Shown one piece after another: positions 16,301 to 24,521 of a stretch of 27,354 nucleotides of DNA. The notes beneath the pieces were generated by a model. That model saw nothing but the letters and a program-made list of their open reading frames with translations, did not search any database and was not told where the DNA came from. The stretch is from DASXRU01 sp033856235. Its GTDB lineage: Bacteria; Acidobacteriota; Blastocatellia; Pyrinomonadales; Pyrinomonadaceae. The position numbers and the translations under genes were made by a program. Each line of letters begins with the position of its first letter. Within the stretch, counting starts at the first letter, position 1. Where the stretch lies: the NCBI GenBank assembly GCA_033856235.1, contig JAWVFI010000124.1, forward strand, positions 1 through 27,354, read 5' to 3'.

Positions 16301-17680
16301 TTACTTTTCTTCTTTAGCCGCGGCCGGATCTTCCTTCGCGACCTCGACTTTCGTGCCGTCAGCCAGCGTGAAATTGCCTTCAATCACAACCGTTTCACCA
16401 CCACTCAATCCTTCGACGATCTCCATTTTGTCGGTCGTGCGAATGCCAACCGTCACCTTCGTTTCATGGGCAACGGATTGGTCGTCCACGATCATCACCG
16501 TCCCCTCATTGGCATTGACCGCATCAAGCGTAACGGCGGCGGCCGGGACGACGATCGCTTCCGTTCTTGCCTGCGCCGCAATCATGATTTGGGCGGCGCC
16601 GTTGGCGCGCAATCGTCCTGCTCCATTACCCAGGGCCACCCACACTTCGACCGTGCGATTTGCCAGATCACTGGAGTGGCTAAGCAAAGTGATCTGTCCC
16701 CGCAGCTCCTCAGCGGAAATATCCGTCGGCACCACGGTTGCCGCGTCACCGACCTTCAACTGAGAAACAACTGTGTCGGAAAAAGGCGCCTTAACGATGA
16801 CCTGGCTCATGTCGGCAATGTTTACGAGTTTGCCTCCGGCCGCCGCAAACTCGCCTTCGTATTGAAACTGATCGGTGATCAAGCCGGAGATGGGAGCGCG
16901 AATGACCGTGTAGCTCAATTGCGCATCGAGGGTGGCAAGATGCTGTTGGGCCGCCGCGACTTTCGCATTTGCCAGAGCGATGTCGTTCGGGTTGATGGAT
17001 CTGGTGCGCAAAATAACGGTCTGCTCGGCGAGTCGCAGTTCGTTTTCCGCAGTCGTTAACTCCAGTTGAGACGCCTCCAGATCCTTTTTCGAAATGCCGC
17101 CTTTATCGAATAACACCTGGCGCCGCTCATAGGTTGCCCTCGCGGTCCTGACCCGGGCCTGCGCGTCGCGCACGGCTTTCTGATCCTGCGCGTTGGTCTG
17201 GGGAATCGTGCCGGTAGTGACACTGCGCAGACTCGCGCGCTCCTGATTGAGGGCCGCTACCGCCTCATTGCGCTGGGCCAACAGATCTCTCGATTCAAGC
17301 ACCGCGATGATTTGCCCCGCTTTGACAACTTTATCTTTCAGCAGCGCCATGGTTTTGATCTGGGCGCTAACCTTCGCTGCGACCGTTGCCTGCTCTCTGG
17401 GGAAGATCGTGCCCACTGCCGACACCGGAGCTGCGATCGCTTCCTTCCCGGCGGTGGCCACCTTTACGCTAACTACCGGAGTGACAGATTCTGCGGCGGT
17501 GGTTGTGCCCTTCCATTTCCAAACGATTAGCACGATCACTAGCAGAACGAGCAGGACCGCAGCGCTACCGATAATCAGATAGCGGCGCTCCTGCCACGAG
17601 CGCGAACGCGTTGTGGTCTCCATCTCCGTCAGTAGCTCCTGATCGGCTGCCGGTAATTCGTTGGGGCGTTCTGTTTTCAT
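16301..17680 (-). CDS. RND efflux periplasmic adaptor (HlyD/AcrA family)
   Basis: Membrane-fusion protein linking the inner-membrane pump to the outer-membrane channel. The 459-residue product has an N-terminal tail of ~32 residues, one transmembrane anchor at about 33-55 (YLIIGSAAVLLVLLVIVLIV), a lipoyl-like half (VSAVGTIFPREQATVAAKVS), a long alpha-helical hairpin at about 120-225 (RNEAVAALNQERASL through ENELRLAEQTV), the second lipoyl half (IRAPISGLITDQ) and beta-barrel / membrane-proximal domains. The C-terminus is rich in Lys, Glu and Ala. Its ATG overlaps the TolC-like gene stop by four bases (ATGA), so translation is coupled. The permease follows after a gap filled with hairpin repeats. 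Confidence 0.92.
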   Translation of the reverse strand: MKTERPNELPAADQELLTEMETTTRSRSWQERRYLIIGSAAVLLVLLVIVLIVWKWKGTTTAAESVTPVVSVKVATAGKEAIAAPVSAVGTIFPREQATVAAKVSAQIKTMALLKDKVVKAGQIIAVLESRDLLAQRNEAVAALNQERASLRSVTTGTIPQTNAQDQKAVRDAQARVRTARATYERRQVLFDKGGISKKDLEASQLELTTAENELRLAEQTVILRTRSINPNDIALANAKVAAAQQHLATLDAQLSYTVIRAPISGLITDQFQYEGEFAAAGGKLVNIADMSQVIVKAPFSDTVVSQLKVGDAATVVPTDISAEELRGQITLLSHSSDLANRTVEVWVALGNGAGRLRANGAAQIMIAAQARTEAIVVPAAAVTLDAVNANEGTVMIVDDQSVAHETKVTVGIRTTDKMEIVEGLSGGETVVIEGNFTLADGTKVEVAKEDPAAAKEEK

Positions 17681-19047
17681 TGTGCGGTCGCCTGTCGCAG
17701 GCGTGCCAGCGCTACCTGATAATCAAAGAGCGCCTGATAGAGAGCTTGTCTTTGTGCGGCCAGTATTGTTAATGCGTCCGTCACTTCTACGATTTGTGCC
17801 TCGCCCGCGCGGTAGCGCGCAATCGAAGCATCAAGGTTCTCTTGTGCCTGCGTCACCGCACCCCGGGCCAACCTGATTCGTAACAGCGCACTGGCCGCCT
17901 GGGCCTGGGCCGCATAGAACTGTTGCACCAGGCCGCGCAGCGCCAGTGCGCGCTCGGATTCCGCCACCTCGGCGCGCAGACGCGCCTGCCGTTCTTTGCT
18001 TTTGGATTCACCCCAATCGAAAAGGGGGATCGTAAGCGTTACCGCCGCTGACATGCCAGTATGTTCCTTCAACCGAGGCTGCCTCAGCGAGTCACTGTCA
18101 ACGCCTCCAAGAATAGAATACGAGAGCTGGGGTAAACGATCGGCATGGGCGATGCGAACTTCCTGCTGCGCCGCGCGCTGTTGCGCTTCGAACTGGCGAA
18201 ACTCAGGACGTCGCGTGACGTCGTTCACGGTGAATTGTTGCATCTCGCCATCAACTGGCGTGGTAATGACCAAATCGGACGTGCCAATCGGCCTGGTGAA
18301 ATCATAGCCGACGAGTATCCGCAGGGCGCCGGCGCTGACAATTTCATCAGCGCGCGCGCGTTCCAATTCGTCGCGGCGCGTGATCGTTTGCAACTCCGCA
18401 CGAGTCAGGTCAACCGGCGCAACTTCGCCGCCAGCGAGGAGAAGGGAAGTGACCCGCTCGAATTCTTCGGCCGCGGCCAAATTCTGTTCCGCAGCGCGCG
18501 TTTGCGCGTTCGCCAGCGCCAAACCGTAATAGGCTTCGATTACTGCTTGGGCCAGCGACCGGCGCGCCACTTCAGTGCCCGCATGTGCGGCGGCCAGCAG
18601 CGCCCGGTTCTTCTCCAGCGTCGCCCGCAGCCTGCCGTTAATATCCAGGTCACCAGCCACATTTACATAAGCCTGGTATTCGCCGATCGCGTTGTTCGCC
18701 AGGAAGCTTGGAGCGCGAGGAGTCCCCGGCGGCAGGCCCATCGCCGGCGAGGTGTATAGGTAACTGAGGGGAGCACTGACGTGGGGCAGGAAAGCAGTTC
18801 TGGCCTGATTTACGTCCTCAGCCGCAATGCGTTCGTTGAGTGTTGCTTGTTGAAACACCGAGGCCTGCAGCGTGGCCAGTCTTAGTGCCTCATTAATCGT
18901 GAGCGGAGTGGGAGGAGATGTTTGATTCCCGGCAGCCGTGGGGTTAGATGTGGTGGTTTGTTGCGCGCGCGCCGGGACCCAGATCGCTATTAGGATAAGC
19001 GAAACGATGGCTAGAGCAATGCCCTGATTAATTCGAATTATCGGCAT
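17677..19047 (-). CDS. TolC-like outer-membrane efflux channel protein
   Basis: Outer-membrane factor of the tripartite pump. The 456-residue product has a signal peptide (hydrophobic core ALAIVSLILIAIWV, cleavage after ARA, about residue 28) and two repeats of the TolC helical hairpin: the first from LTINEALRLATLQASVFQQA to about residue 240, the second from RRPEFRQFEAQQRAAQQEV to the end. PLFDWGESKSKERQARLRAEV marks the second strand-to-helix turn. It is the first gene of the operon; its stop overlaps the adaptor start by four bases. The ribosome site is weak. Upstream lie a 16-bp palindrome and a copy of the 128-bp interspersed repeat, and any promoter must sit within or beyond these. Confidence 0.92.
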   Translation of the reverse strand: MPIIRINQGIALAIVSLILIAIWVPARAQQTTTSNPTAAGNQTSPPTPLTINEALRLATLQASVFQQATLNERIAAEDVNQARTAFLPHVSAPLSYLYTSPAMGLPPGTPRAPSFLANNAIGEYQAYVNVAGDLDINGRLRATLEKNRALLAAAHAGTEVARRSLAQAVIEAYYGLALANAQTRAAEQNLAAAEEFERVTSLLLAGGEVAPVDLTRAELQTITRRDELERARADEIVSAGALRILVGYDFTRPIGTSDLVITTPVDGEMQQFTVNDVTRRPEFRQFEAQQRAAQQEVRIAHADRLPQLSYSILGGVDSDSLRQPRLKEHTGMSAAVTLTIPLFDWGESKSKERQARLRAEVAESERALALRGLVQQFYAAQAQAASALLRIRLARGAVTQAQENLDASIARYRAGEAQIVEVTDALTILAAQRQALYQALFDYQVALARLRQATAQ

Positions 19048-19070
19048 CAGACAACCGCAACGGGGGAGCC

Positions 19071-19086
19071 TGCAAGCATGCTTGCA
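19071..19086. repeat. 16-bp perfect palindrome upstream of the efflux operon
   Basis: TGCAAGCATGCTTGCA reads the same on both strands. It lies 24 bp upstream of the TolC-like ATG, next to the 128-bp repeat copy 2. It could be an operator for a dimeric regulator of the pump or part of another interspersed repeat; a single copy cannot decide. Confidence 0.4.
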
Positions 19087-19090
19087 CGAG

Positions 19091-19218
19091 AAATCCGATT
19101 TCGTGTTCTTTAGTGTATTTCGTGTGCTTTCGTGAATCGTATCGCCGGGATTCGTCAGCGCACGATTAACGAAACTACACGAAATCCGCGAAGTTATACG
19201 AATCAGCGCCGGTCTTTA
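19091..19218 (-). repeat. 128-bp interspersed hairpin element, copy 2
   Basis: This copy is in the opposite orientation to the one at 4688-4815, and both are exactly 128 bp with no large gaps in the alignment. Its internal inverted repeat (TTTCGTTAATCGT against ACGATTCACGAAA on the minus strand) has one mismatch, and the loop is again 21 bases. It fills the gap between the TolC-like start and the PepSY-like stop, and no gene is supported within it. Like copy 1 it lies between two co-directional minus-strand genes. Confidence 0.8.
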
Positions 19219-19272
19219 TCGTTATCACGCAGCACGTTGGACGCGCTACCGCGTAAGGTAACGCAGCATTTC

Positions 19273-19740
19273 TTACTTCTGCTTCAAATTCCCGTCGGCG
19301 TCAAACTCCAGTTCCAATCGCCTCCGGCCATTCTTGACGATGACGTCGTAGCTGACCTTGTCACCCGTGACAGTTTTCTCGGCACTCCTCACCGCCGCAT
19401 TTGGATATTTTGTGCGGATTGCCTCCTGGACGGCTGTTGGGAGATCGCTTAGCGCAATGGTCTCTTCAACTTCGGCGACGCTGCCATCCGGGTTATAAAG
19501 CACGTCACGGCCGGTCGCACCCTCCGTGCTCTCAATTTCATAGAAGGTTTTGCCGTTCTCTTTCTCCCGCGCGTAGCCCTTGATGGTCGCGTTTGGATAG
19601 GCGGCCTTAAAAGCGGTCCGTACCGCCACGGGTACGTCTTTCGCCTTAACCTGTCTTTCCTGGGCCGACGCGAAACTGCCGGCCAGAGCAATTGCTATGA
19701 TCGTTAAGCCGATTCGCAGTAATCCTGATACGTGTTTCAT
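19273..19740 (-). CDS. Secreted tandem PepSY-like protein
   Basis: A 155-residue exported protein. A signal peptide (LLRIGLTIIAIALAGSFASA, cleavage about residue 25) is followed by two PepSY-like / BLIP-like repeats: VPVAVRTAFKAAYPNATIKG ... YEIESTEG ... VLYNPDGSVAE, then LPTAVQEAIRTKYPNAAVRS ... YDVIVKNG ... LEFDADGNLKQ. Such proteins are small periplasmic or secreted binding modules; the ligand is unknown. I chose the ATG at 19740 because GAGGAG lies seven bases upstream; the frame also opens 15 bp further at a TTG inside that ribosome site. It lies 30 bp downstream of the propeller gene on the same strand, so the two are probably co-transcribed. Confidence 0.85.
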   Translation of the reverse strand: MKHVSGLLRIGLTIIAIALAGSFASAQERQVKAKDVPVAVRTAFKAAYPNATIKGYAREKENGKTFYEIESTEGATGRDVLYNPDGSVAEVEETIALSDLPTAVQEAIRTKYPNAAVRSAEKTVTGDKVSYDVIVKNGRRRLELEFDADGNLKQK

Positions 19741-19770
19741 GATGTTTCTCCTCAATCGTCGAAGTGAAAA

Positions 19771-20820
19771 TCAACGACTCAGCACAAGTAGGGTGAACGT
19801 TCCCGGCAACATCGGAGCTCGCGGCCGGGGCTGTTGCGCCGTAGCCGCCGGCGCGCTTCCAAACTCAGCGGTAACCAAAAACAGTTGATGGGTCTTTATA
19901 TCGAGCGCCATGGTCCGTGCGCGCACCTGAGTGGGCACAGTCTCGACTATCGTGAACTTGTCCGGTGCGTCCTCATGAACAACTGTGACAGTTCCTTCAC
20001 CATTTGAGCTGAAGGCGTATCCCGTTGCCGGATCGAATGCCGCCGCATCAGTACCGGCGCCGATAGCCAATGTCGTAATCAGCTTTCCATTGTCGGCATT
20101 GACTACCGCCATCAATTTGTTTCCGCAAACTGCAAACAGCCTGCGATGTTGCCGGTCGATTGCCAGGCCCGATGGCTCTTCGCCGGGAGCAATTGACCAG
20201 TGATTGTTTACCAGCAGTTTCACCGGATCGAACTGCACTATCTCATTCTTGTCTTCGATGTTGACATACACGTGGCCCTTTTCATCCGACACAGCGAACT
20301 CCGGCTTGCCACCCAGAGCTATCGTGCCGGCGACGGCATTGGTCTTCACATCGATCACAGTTGTATCGTGGCTTGCACCGTTGAAGGCAAAAACGCGTTT
20401 TGAGAAAGAATCGTAAATGATAGCGTCCGGATTGCGGCCCACCGGCACGGTCGCGATTGGCGCCAGGGTCTTAAGATCAAAAACGGTGACCGCGTTGTCA
20501 CGGCCGTTGCTGGTAAAGCCTTTGCCGGCATCGGTCACGATCGCAATGCCATGCACACCGTTGGTCTTGGGAATATCACCGACCACGGCGCTGGTGTCGG
20601 CATCGACCACCACCACGTGGGTCGCGTGAGAGATGTAAACCCGCCGGGCTTTGCTGTCCACGGTTAGATAGTCCCAGCTGCCCTCGCCACCCAATACGGT
20701 CTTCCTGGTTATGTGGTATCCGGATGGTCCGCCGGAGCTGAATCCAACCGTACTGAAGACGGCGCTCTGACAAATCAGGCAGAGGAAAACGATCGAAACG
20801 TGCTGTGCAAGCTTTTGCAT
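19771..20820 (-). CDS. Secreted YVTN-type beta-propeller protein
   Basis: A 349-residue exported protein: signal peptide (VSIVFLCLICQSAVFS), then repeated propeller blades with the pattern 'G..VYI...hVvVvDadTsaVvgdI', 'NAVTVFDLKTLAPIATVPVG.NPDAIIYD', 'HDTTVIDVKTNAVAGTIALG.KPEFAVSD', 'LMAVVNADNGKLITTLAIG'. This is the YncE/YVTN family, usually a periplasmic binding or scaffold protein with no assigned enzyme activity. The C-terminus has an Ala/Pro/Gln-rich stretch. I chose the ATG at 20820 because GGAGG lies seven bases upstream and the signal peptide then starts the protein; the frame remains open to 20946 without support. It diverges from the small gene at 20978. Confidence 0.85.
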   Translation of the reverse strand: MQKLAQHVSIVFLCLICQSAVFSTVGFSSGGPSGYHITRKTVLGGEGSWDYLTVDSKARRVYISHATHVVVVDADTSAVVGDIPKTNGVHGIAIVTDAGKGFTSNGRDNAVTVFDLKTLAPIATVPVGRNPDAIIYDSFSKRVFAFNGASHDTTVIDVKTNAVAGTIALGGKPEFAVSDEKGHVYVNIEDKNEIVQFDPVKLLVNNHWSIAPGEEPSGLAIDRQHRRLFAVCGNKLMAVVNADNGKLITTLAIGAGTDAAAFDPATGYAFSSNGEGTVTVVHEDAPDKFTIVETVPTQVRARTMALDIKTHQLFLVTAEFGSAPAATAQQPRPRAPMLPGTFTLLVLSR

Positions 20821-20870
20821 GGGTGGCCTCCGGCTATTCAACGAATTATTGCGGCGGATTCTACTACAAT

Positions 20871-20883
20871 CGTCACGATGACG
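20871..20883. promoter_or_regulatory. Candidate operator in the divergent gap
   Basis: CGTCA-CGA-TGACG is a 13-base palindrome in the 157-bp gap between the two divergent starts, 51 bp upstream of the propeller gene. It is a candidate binding site for a shared regulator. Evidence is limited to symmetry and position. Confidence 0.25.
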
Positions 20884-20917
20884 CGGCGTCCTTTTAACAG
20901 CCGACGCCGTCACACGG

Positions 20918-20946
20918 TTGATGTAATTCAAGGTACGTTGTATCAT
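20918..20946 (+). promoter_or_regulatory. Sigma-70 type promoter for the small plus-strand gene
   Basis: TTGATG (20918-20923), a 17-base spacer, then TATCAT (20941-20946). The predicted transcription start is near 20953. That is at the ATG at 20954 (leaderless) or 24 bases before the ATG at 20978. Confidence 0.5.
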
Positions 20947-20977
20947 CCATGAAATGTACCGTGCAGAAGTAGAACCG

Positions 20978-21154
20978 ATGCCACAAAACCCGTTGGACCG
21001 AGTACCCCGAACCGGATTATGGAAAGTAGTTATCTACGAAAAAGACCGGTTAGTTAGAACTCACAAGGATTACATAGTCATCGCGGAAGCCGAGCGGATA
21101 GCCAACAAACTCAATTCCGAATTTGGCAATAGGAAAGCTGCAGGCGCCTCATGA
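20978..21154 (+). CDS. Small hypothetical protein
   Basis: I do not recognise this family. The 58-residue product (MPQNPLDRVPRTGLWKVVIY ...) is charged, has no cysteine or membrane segment, and looks like a compact beta-alpha fold with a short strand (LWKVVIYEKDRLVRTHKDYIVI) followed by a helix (EAERIANKLNSEFG). It is preceded by a good promoter. The start at 20978 gives a 24-base leader with a weak AGAAG site; the frame also opens at an ATG at 20954, which would be leaderless. The strand-helix pattern and the promoter support a real gene, but codon evidence is slim. Confidence 0.5.
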   Translation: MPQNPLDRVPRTGLWKVVIYEKDRLVRTHKDYIVIAEAERIANKLNSEFGNRKAAGAS

Positions 21155-21272
21155 GGAATTAGACTGAGATTCCTGCTTGTCGTCCCAATTGGCAGAGTCG
21201 ACCTCGGGTGATATTGGCAGATGGCTTTGCGCAGCTAGTGACTTTAATTTGCTTTGCGCCCTTTCGATCCTT

Positions 21273-21332
21273 CTTTGCGCCTTTGCGAGAAATGCTCCGA
21301 ACCTGCGCGGTATTTTACGCAAAGGCGCAGAG
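21273..21332. repeat. Long-armed inverted repeat in the gap before the 217-residue gene
   Basis: CTTTGCGCCTTTGCG (21273-21287) and CGCAAAGGCGCAGAG (21318-21332) pair over 15 bases with one mismatch around a 30-base spacer. Related CTTTGCGCC at 21252-21260 and GCACGCAAAG at 21345-21354 extend the pattern. The 278-bp gap holds no supported gene. It is a likely interspersed element, or a terminator for the small gene. Confidence 0.5.
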
Positions 21333-21432
21333 TCGATTTCTGAAGCACGCAAAGAACTATCAAATTAGCGCACTACCGAATTCCATAAGGCCTTAACCGC
21401 GCCGAGAGCGTAGAACTTGAAGGAGTTTAGAG

Positions 21433-22086
21433 ATGAACCGTCAGCTGATAAGGTCTGTTCTCGTGCTGTTTTTGATTTGCTTCAGTCTTGTGATCCTTCC
21501 CCAGTCCGCATTAGCTTCATTTCCGAATAACGAACGTGAATCGACAAAGCGAATGGCGCTCCATGATGCAATGCGAAAGCTTTGGGCAGAGCACGTCTTC
21601 TGGACCCGCGTCTTCATCATTAGCGCGGTGGCGGATTTACCGGACAAAGGGTTTGCCCCTGAGCGTTTACTTCAGAACCAGGTGGAGATTGGAAACGCTA
21701 TCAAGCCGTATTACGGCGACGCCGCCGGCGATAAGCTGACCACACTTCTGAAGGAACATGTAATAACCGCAGCGGAAATCGTGGCCGCAGCGAGGGCGGG
21801 AGACAAACCCAAACAAGAAGACGCCACCAAACGCTGGTTCGCAAACGCGGACCAAATCGCAGCGTTCTTAAGTGATGCAAATCCCAGGAACTGGCCGCGC
21901 ACAGAAATGCAGCAAATGATGCGCGAGCACCTGAACTTAACTATCACGGAAGTCGTCGCCCGACTCCAGGGCAATTGGGCCGCGGACATCGCCGCCTTTG
22001 ACAAAGTGCACGAACAGATTTTGCACATGGCGGACATGCTGACCGAAGGCATCGTCAAACAGTATCCTGCGAAGTTCAAGAGATAA
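21433..22086 (+). CDS. Exported helical protein of unknown function
   Basis: A 217-residue protein. A signal peptide (VLVLFLICFSLVILPQSALA, cleavage about residue 28) is followed by an almost all-helical domain. Recognisable segments are MALHDAMRKLWAEHVFWTRVF, LLQNQVEIGNAIKPYYGDAAG, LTTLLKEHVITAAEIVAAAR, and MREHLNLTITEVVARLQG. It resembles a small family, seen in many bacteria, that databases sometimes label with unrelated enzyme names; no such activity is supported. Several His residues (HDAM, EHVFW, EHVI, REHLN, VHEQILHM) are spaced along helices, as in a four-helix bundle that could bind a metal or haem. The ATG has GAAGGAG seven bases upstream. Apparently a single-gene unit. Confidence 0.82.
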   Translation: MNRQLIRSVLVLFLICFSLVILPQSALASFPNNERESTKRMALHDAMRKLWAEHVFWTRVFIISAVADLPDKGFAPERLLQNQVEIGNAIKPYYGDAAGDKLTTLLKEHVITAAEIVAAARAGDKPKQEDATKRWFANADQIAAFLSDANPRNWPRTEMQQMMREHLNLTITEVVARLQGNWAADIAAFDKVHEQILHMADMLTEGIVKQYPAKFKR

Positions 22087-22619
22087 ACCCTTTCTTTCCG
22101 GCCCTGACATCGGATCTGATTTTAAGAGGAATCAGACTTGCGCAGTGGCGGCGCAGGCTATGCGGGGCACATCATGACTGCTAAAAAGCCCGTCTCGGAA
22201 CTTCATATTCCTGTCTTTCTGTACGGCTGGGCCTGAATCGCTTCGCCCTCGCCGAAGTTTACGTTGCAAGCCGCGTCAGGTACGCCCATTTTAAGCAAAA
22301 AGGCCTGGGCAAAAAGCCTGGGCAAAAAGCTTGACACAGGTTAGACCTTGGCATATGTTGCGGTCGCACCTAACAGTAGTGTGAGGTACCTATCCGGCCT
22401 CACTACTCCAAGCTTGGAAGAAACTGAGAACCTCATGATTCTCACGGATCCCAACTTTAACTGAATCCAGATTTTTGCTTCGAGCAGTCGTCACGACCAA
22501 ATTGGCGATTGCGTTCGCGACCTTTATCCGGCTTTCGGTTTACTGCCTGGACGACATGCGTCTCTTTCGAGCATCTCGCCACTGCACTTCTTTAAGGATG
22601 TAACGAAGGAGAATTCCTC
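22087..22619 (+). other. Intergenic region with a tandem repeat, promoter and structured leader
   Basis: A 533-bp gap with no supported gene. From left to right: a weak stem TCTGATT-8-AATCAGA (22115-22136) after the previous gene; three tandem units of about 13 bp (GCAAAAAGGCCTG, GCAAAAAGCCTGG, GCAAAAAGCTTGA) at about 22295-22333; a promoter whose -35 box overlaps the last unit; a stem AGTAGTGTGAGG/CCTCACTACT (22375-22408, 2-base bulge) and a palindrome CCAAGCTTGG; then ~200 bases of untranslated leader before the GMC gene. The minus-strand open frame at 22524-23630 mirrors the GMC gene and is not real. Confidence 0.5.
22331..22359 (+). promoter_or_regulatory. Sigma-70 type promoter for the GMC cassette
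   Basis: A perfect TTGACA (22331-22336), a 17-base spacer, and TATGTT (22354-22359). Transcription should start near 22366, giving an unusually long leader of about 250 bases with a hairpin at 22375-22408. The -35 box overlaps a three-unit tandem repeat. Confidence 0.55.
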
Positions 22620-24398
22620 ATGGCGATGAATTTCGATGCGATTGTGATTGGAACCGGCTTTGGCGGAACGATCGCCGCGACTAAGCTGGCCGCAAAAGGG
22701 AAGAAGGTCTTGATGCTCGAACGGGGCACATTCTGGGTCACTCCAGAGAAGCTGGGCCAACCAGCGGTCGGGGGTAAGCCGCCTATTCCTGTATGGGCCA
22801 GGGAGCAGACTCCACCAATGCCGGTCCAATACTGGCCACGTCCCAATCACCGGGAGGGAATGCTGGACTTCTTCGCGAGCGTGCGCTCCCCATTCAACAA
22901 GGATGGTCTCTACCAGTATTCGATCTTCAAACAGGCGGACATCCTCACGGCCAGTGGCGTGGGCGGCGGATCGCTCATCTATTCGAATGTGACGCTGCGA
23001 CCTCAAGCAGAAGTCTTGCAGGGCATTGGTCTCAACCTGGGCGATGCAGATTATCAGGCTGCACTGAAGTGGATGGAAGATTTTCGTGGAAAACTCAACC
23101 GCGTCGTTACCAAGATTCCGTTGCCCGGTCGCGACGTATCGAATCTGACGGACGACGATTATCTTTACCTCGACCGCGCTCGCGCGCTGCGCGACGCCGC
23201 AAAAATATCGTCTCAGAAACTGGGGATTCAAATGCCCTGGGCGCCGCTGGATCTGTCGCTCATCGAATACGATCCAGATCAGGGCGCGCAAAGCCAGGCC
23301 GCAAAAAATCATACTTTCTGTGAACGGCAAGGGCGCTGCATTCTCGGTTGCTTGCCGGCCGCCCGTCACACGCTCAACAAAACTCTTTATGCCAAACTGC
23401 TCTCCGATCCGACGAAAGGCGTTTCGCTTTCGCCGCTTGCCGAAGTGCGGGACATCAAGCAAATCGCCGGTGGCTACGAGGTCAACTACCGCGATCATCG
23501 CGACGACAACAAGAAAACGGTAACGGCACCGATGGTCTTTCTCGCCGGCGGAGTGTTGGGCACAACTGAAATCCTGCTGCGGTCCCGCGATAAAGGCGGT
23601 CTGAAATTCAGCAAAACGCTGGGAACCCACTTCTCAACCAACGGAGACTTTGGCGCTTTTTGTGTGGGTACTACTAAACCCGTTTACAGCACCCGCGGTC
23701 CCATCAACACCTCTGGCGTGCACGCGAAGTTCGATGGTCTCCACATTCATGTCGAGGACGCCGGCATCCCGGAAATGTTTGCTGCGCTCGCCAGCACCAC
23801 CATCGGAGTGCTCGACAACTTCGCCCAGCGCGAGGCCCTCAAGGCCAAGATGAAATTCGCCTTTACGACTATGGCGTTTCCCGACCTGCGCGACTTCTTC
23901 CCGCATCTGCCGGACACATATGACCCCACCAGCTACGAGACCGAAGCCGAGATGGTGGCCAATATCTTCTTCTTTAATGTAATGGGGCAGGACGATGCCA
24001 GCGGCAAATTCACCTTGGACAATGACAAGCTCAAGCTCGATTGGGACAAGAAGATTGGGGAAACGCCTATCTTCGGGAAGATTGAAACGCTGCTGAAGTC
24101 GCTATCGGAGTCGATGGGCGGCCGCTACGTGCCATTCCCCTTCTGGAAAGGTTTGGGAAACAAGAAACTCACCGTCACGCACCCGCTCGGAGGTTGTCCT
24201 ATCGCGCCAACCAGCTTTGACGGCGTCGTGGACGAGCTTGGCCGCGTGTTTGATGGCAACAAAGCGCCCGGCTCTACCGACGTGTATCCGGGCCTCTTTG
24301 TCGTAGATGGTTCCGCCATCCCCGGCGCGTTGGCGATTAACCCGACGCTTACTATTGCGGCTCAGGCGCTGAAGAGCATTAACGCCGCCTTGCCGTAG
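22620..24398 (+). CDS. GMC-family FAD oxidoreductase (cholesterol-oxidase-like)
   Basis: A 592-residue flavoprotein with the FAD-binding fingerprint GTGFGG at residues 11-16, LMLERG (E of the Rossmann ribose site) at 31-36, ASGVGGGSLIYSNV around 111-124, and the C-terminal GMC pair HPLGGCP (His521) and INPTL (Asn574) within VVDGSAIPGALAINPT. A cysteine trio FCERQGRCILGC (Cys234, 240, 244) is typical of the cholesterol-oxidase-like subgroup. It oxidises an alcohol or sterol; the substrate is unknown. There is no signal peptide. The ATG has AAGGAG nine bases upstream. It is first in a row of three plus-strand genes, followed by the unrecognised gene at 24522 and the metallopeptidase. Confidence 0.92.
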   Translation: MAMNFDAIVIGTGFGGTIAATKLAAKGKKVLMLERGTFWVTPEKLGQPAVGGKPPIPVWAREQTPPMPVQYWPRPNHREGMLDFFASVRSPFNKDGLYQYSIFKQADILTASGVGGGSLIYSNVTLRPQAEVLQGIGLNLGDADYQAALKWMEDFRGKLNRVVTKIPLPGRDVSNLTDDDYLYLDRARALRDAAKISSQKLGIQMPWAPLDLSLIEYDPDQGAQSQAAKNHTFCERQGRCILGCLPAARHTLNKTLYAKLLSDPTKGVSLSPLAEVRDIKQIAGGYEVNYRDHRDDNKKTVTAPMVFLAGGVLGTTEILLRSRDKGGLKFSKTLGTHFSTNGDFGAFCVGTTKPVYSTRGPINTSGVHAKFDGLHIHVEDAGIPEMFAALASTTIGVLDNFAQREALKAKMKFAFTTMAFPDLRDFFPHLPDTYDPTSYETEAEMVANIFFFNVMGQDDASGKFTLDNDKLKLDWDKKIGETPIFGKIETLLKSLSESMGGRYVPFPFWKGLGNKKLTVTHPLGGCPIAPTSFDGVVDELGRVFDGNKAPGSTDVYPGLFVVDGSAIPGALAINPTLTIAAQALKSINAALP

Positions 24399-24521
24399 GT
24401 TCGTTTAGCGCAGAAGAGCGCAATGCTCGCGCCCCCTATCGCCATCATGCAGGCGGTTCATCCTCACCGCTTACATTGATGTCAAACCCGTGAGGTCTTA
24501 AGCAAAGGAAGGTGCAATCAT

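Noticed and set aside
22295..22333. CRISPR array
   Set aside because: The units are directly adjacent and only ~13 bp, with no spacers and no cas genes in the window.
22524..23630. 368-codon open frame on the minus strand
   Set aside because: It lies opposite the GMC gene, which has full family motifs and a good ribosome site. The translation shows no recognisable domain and reads like an antisense shadow.
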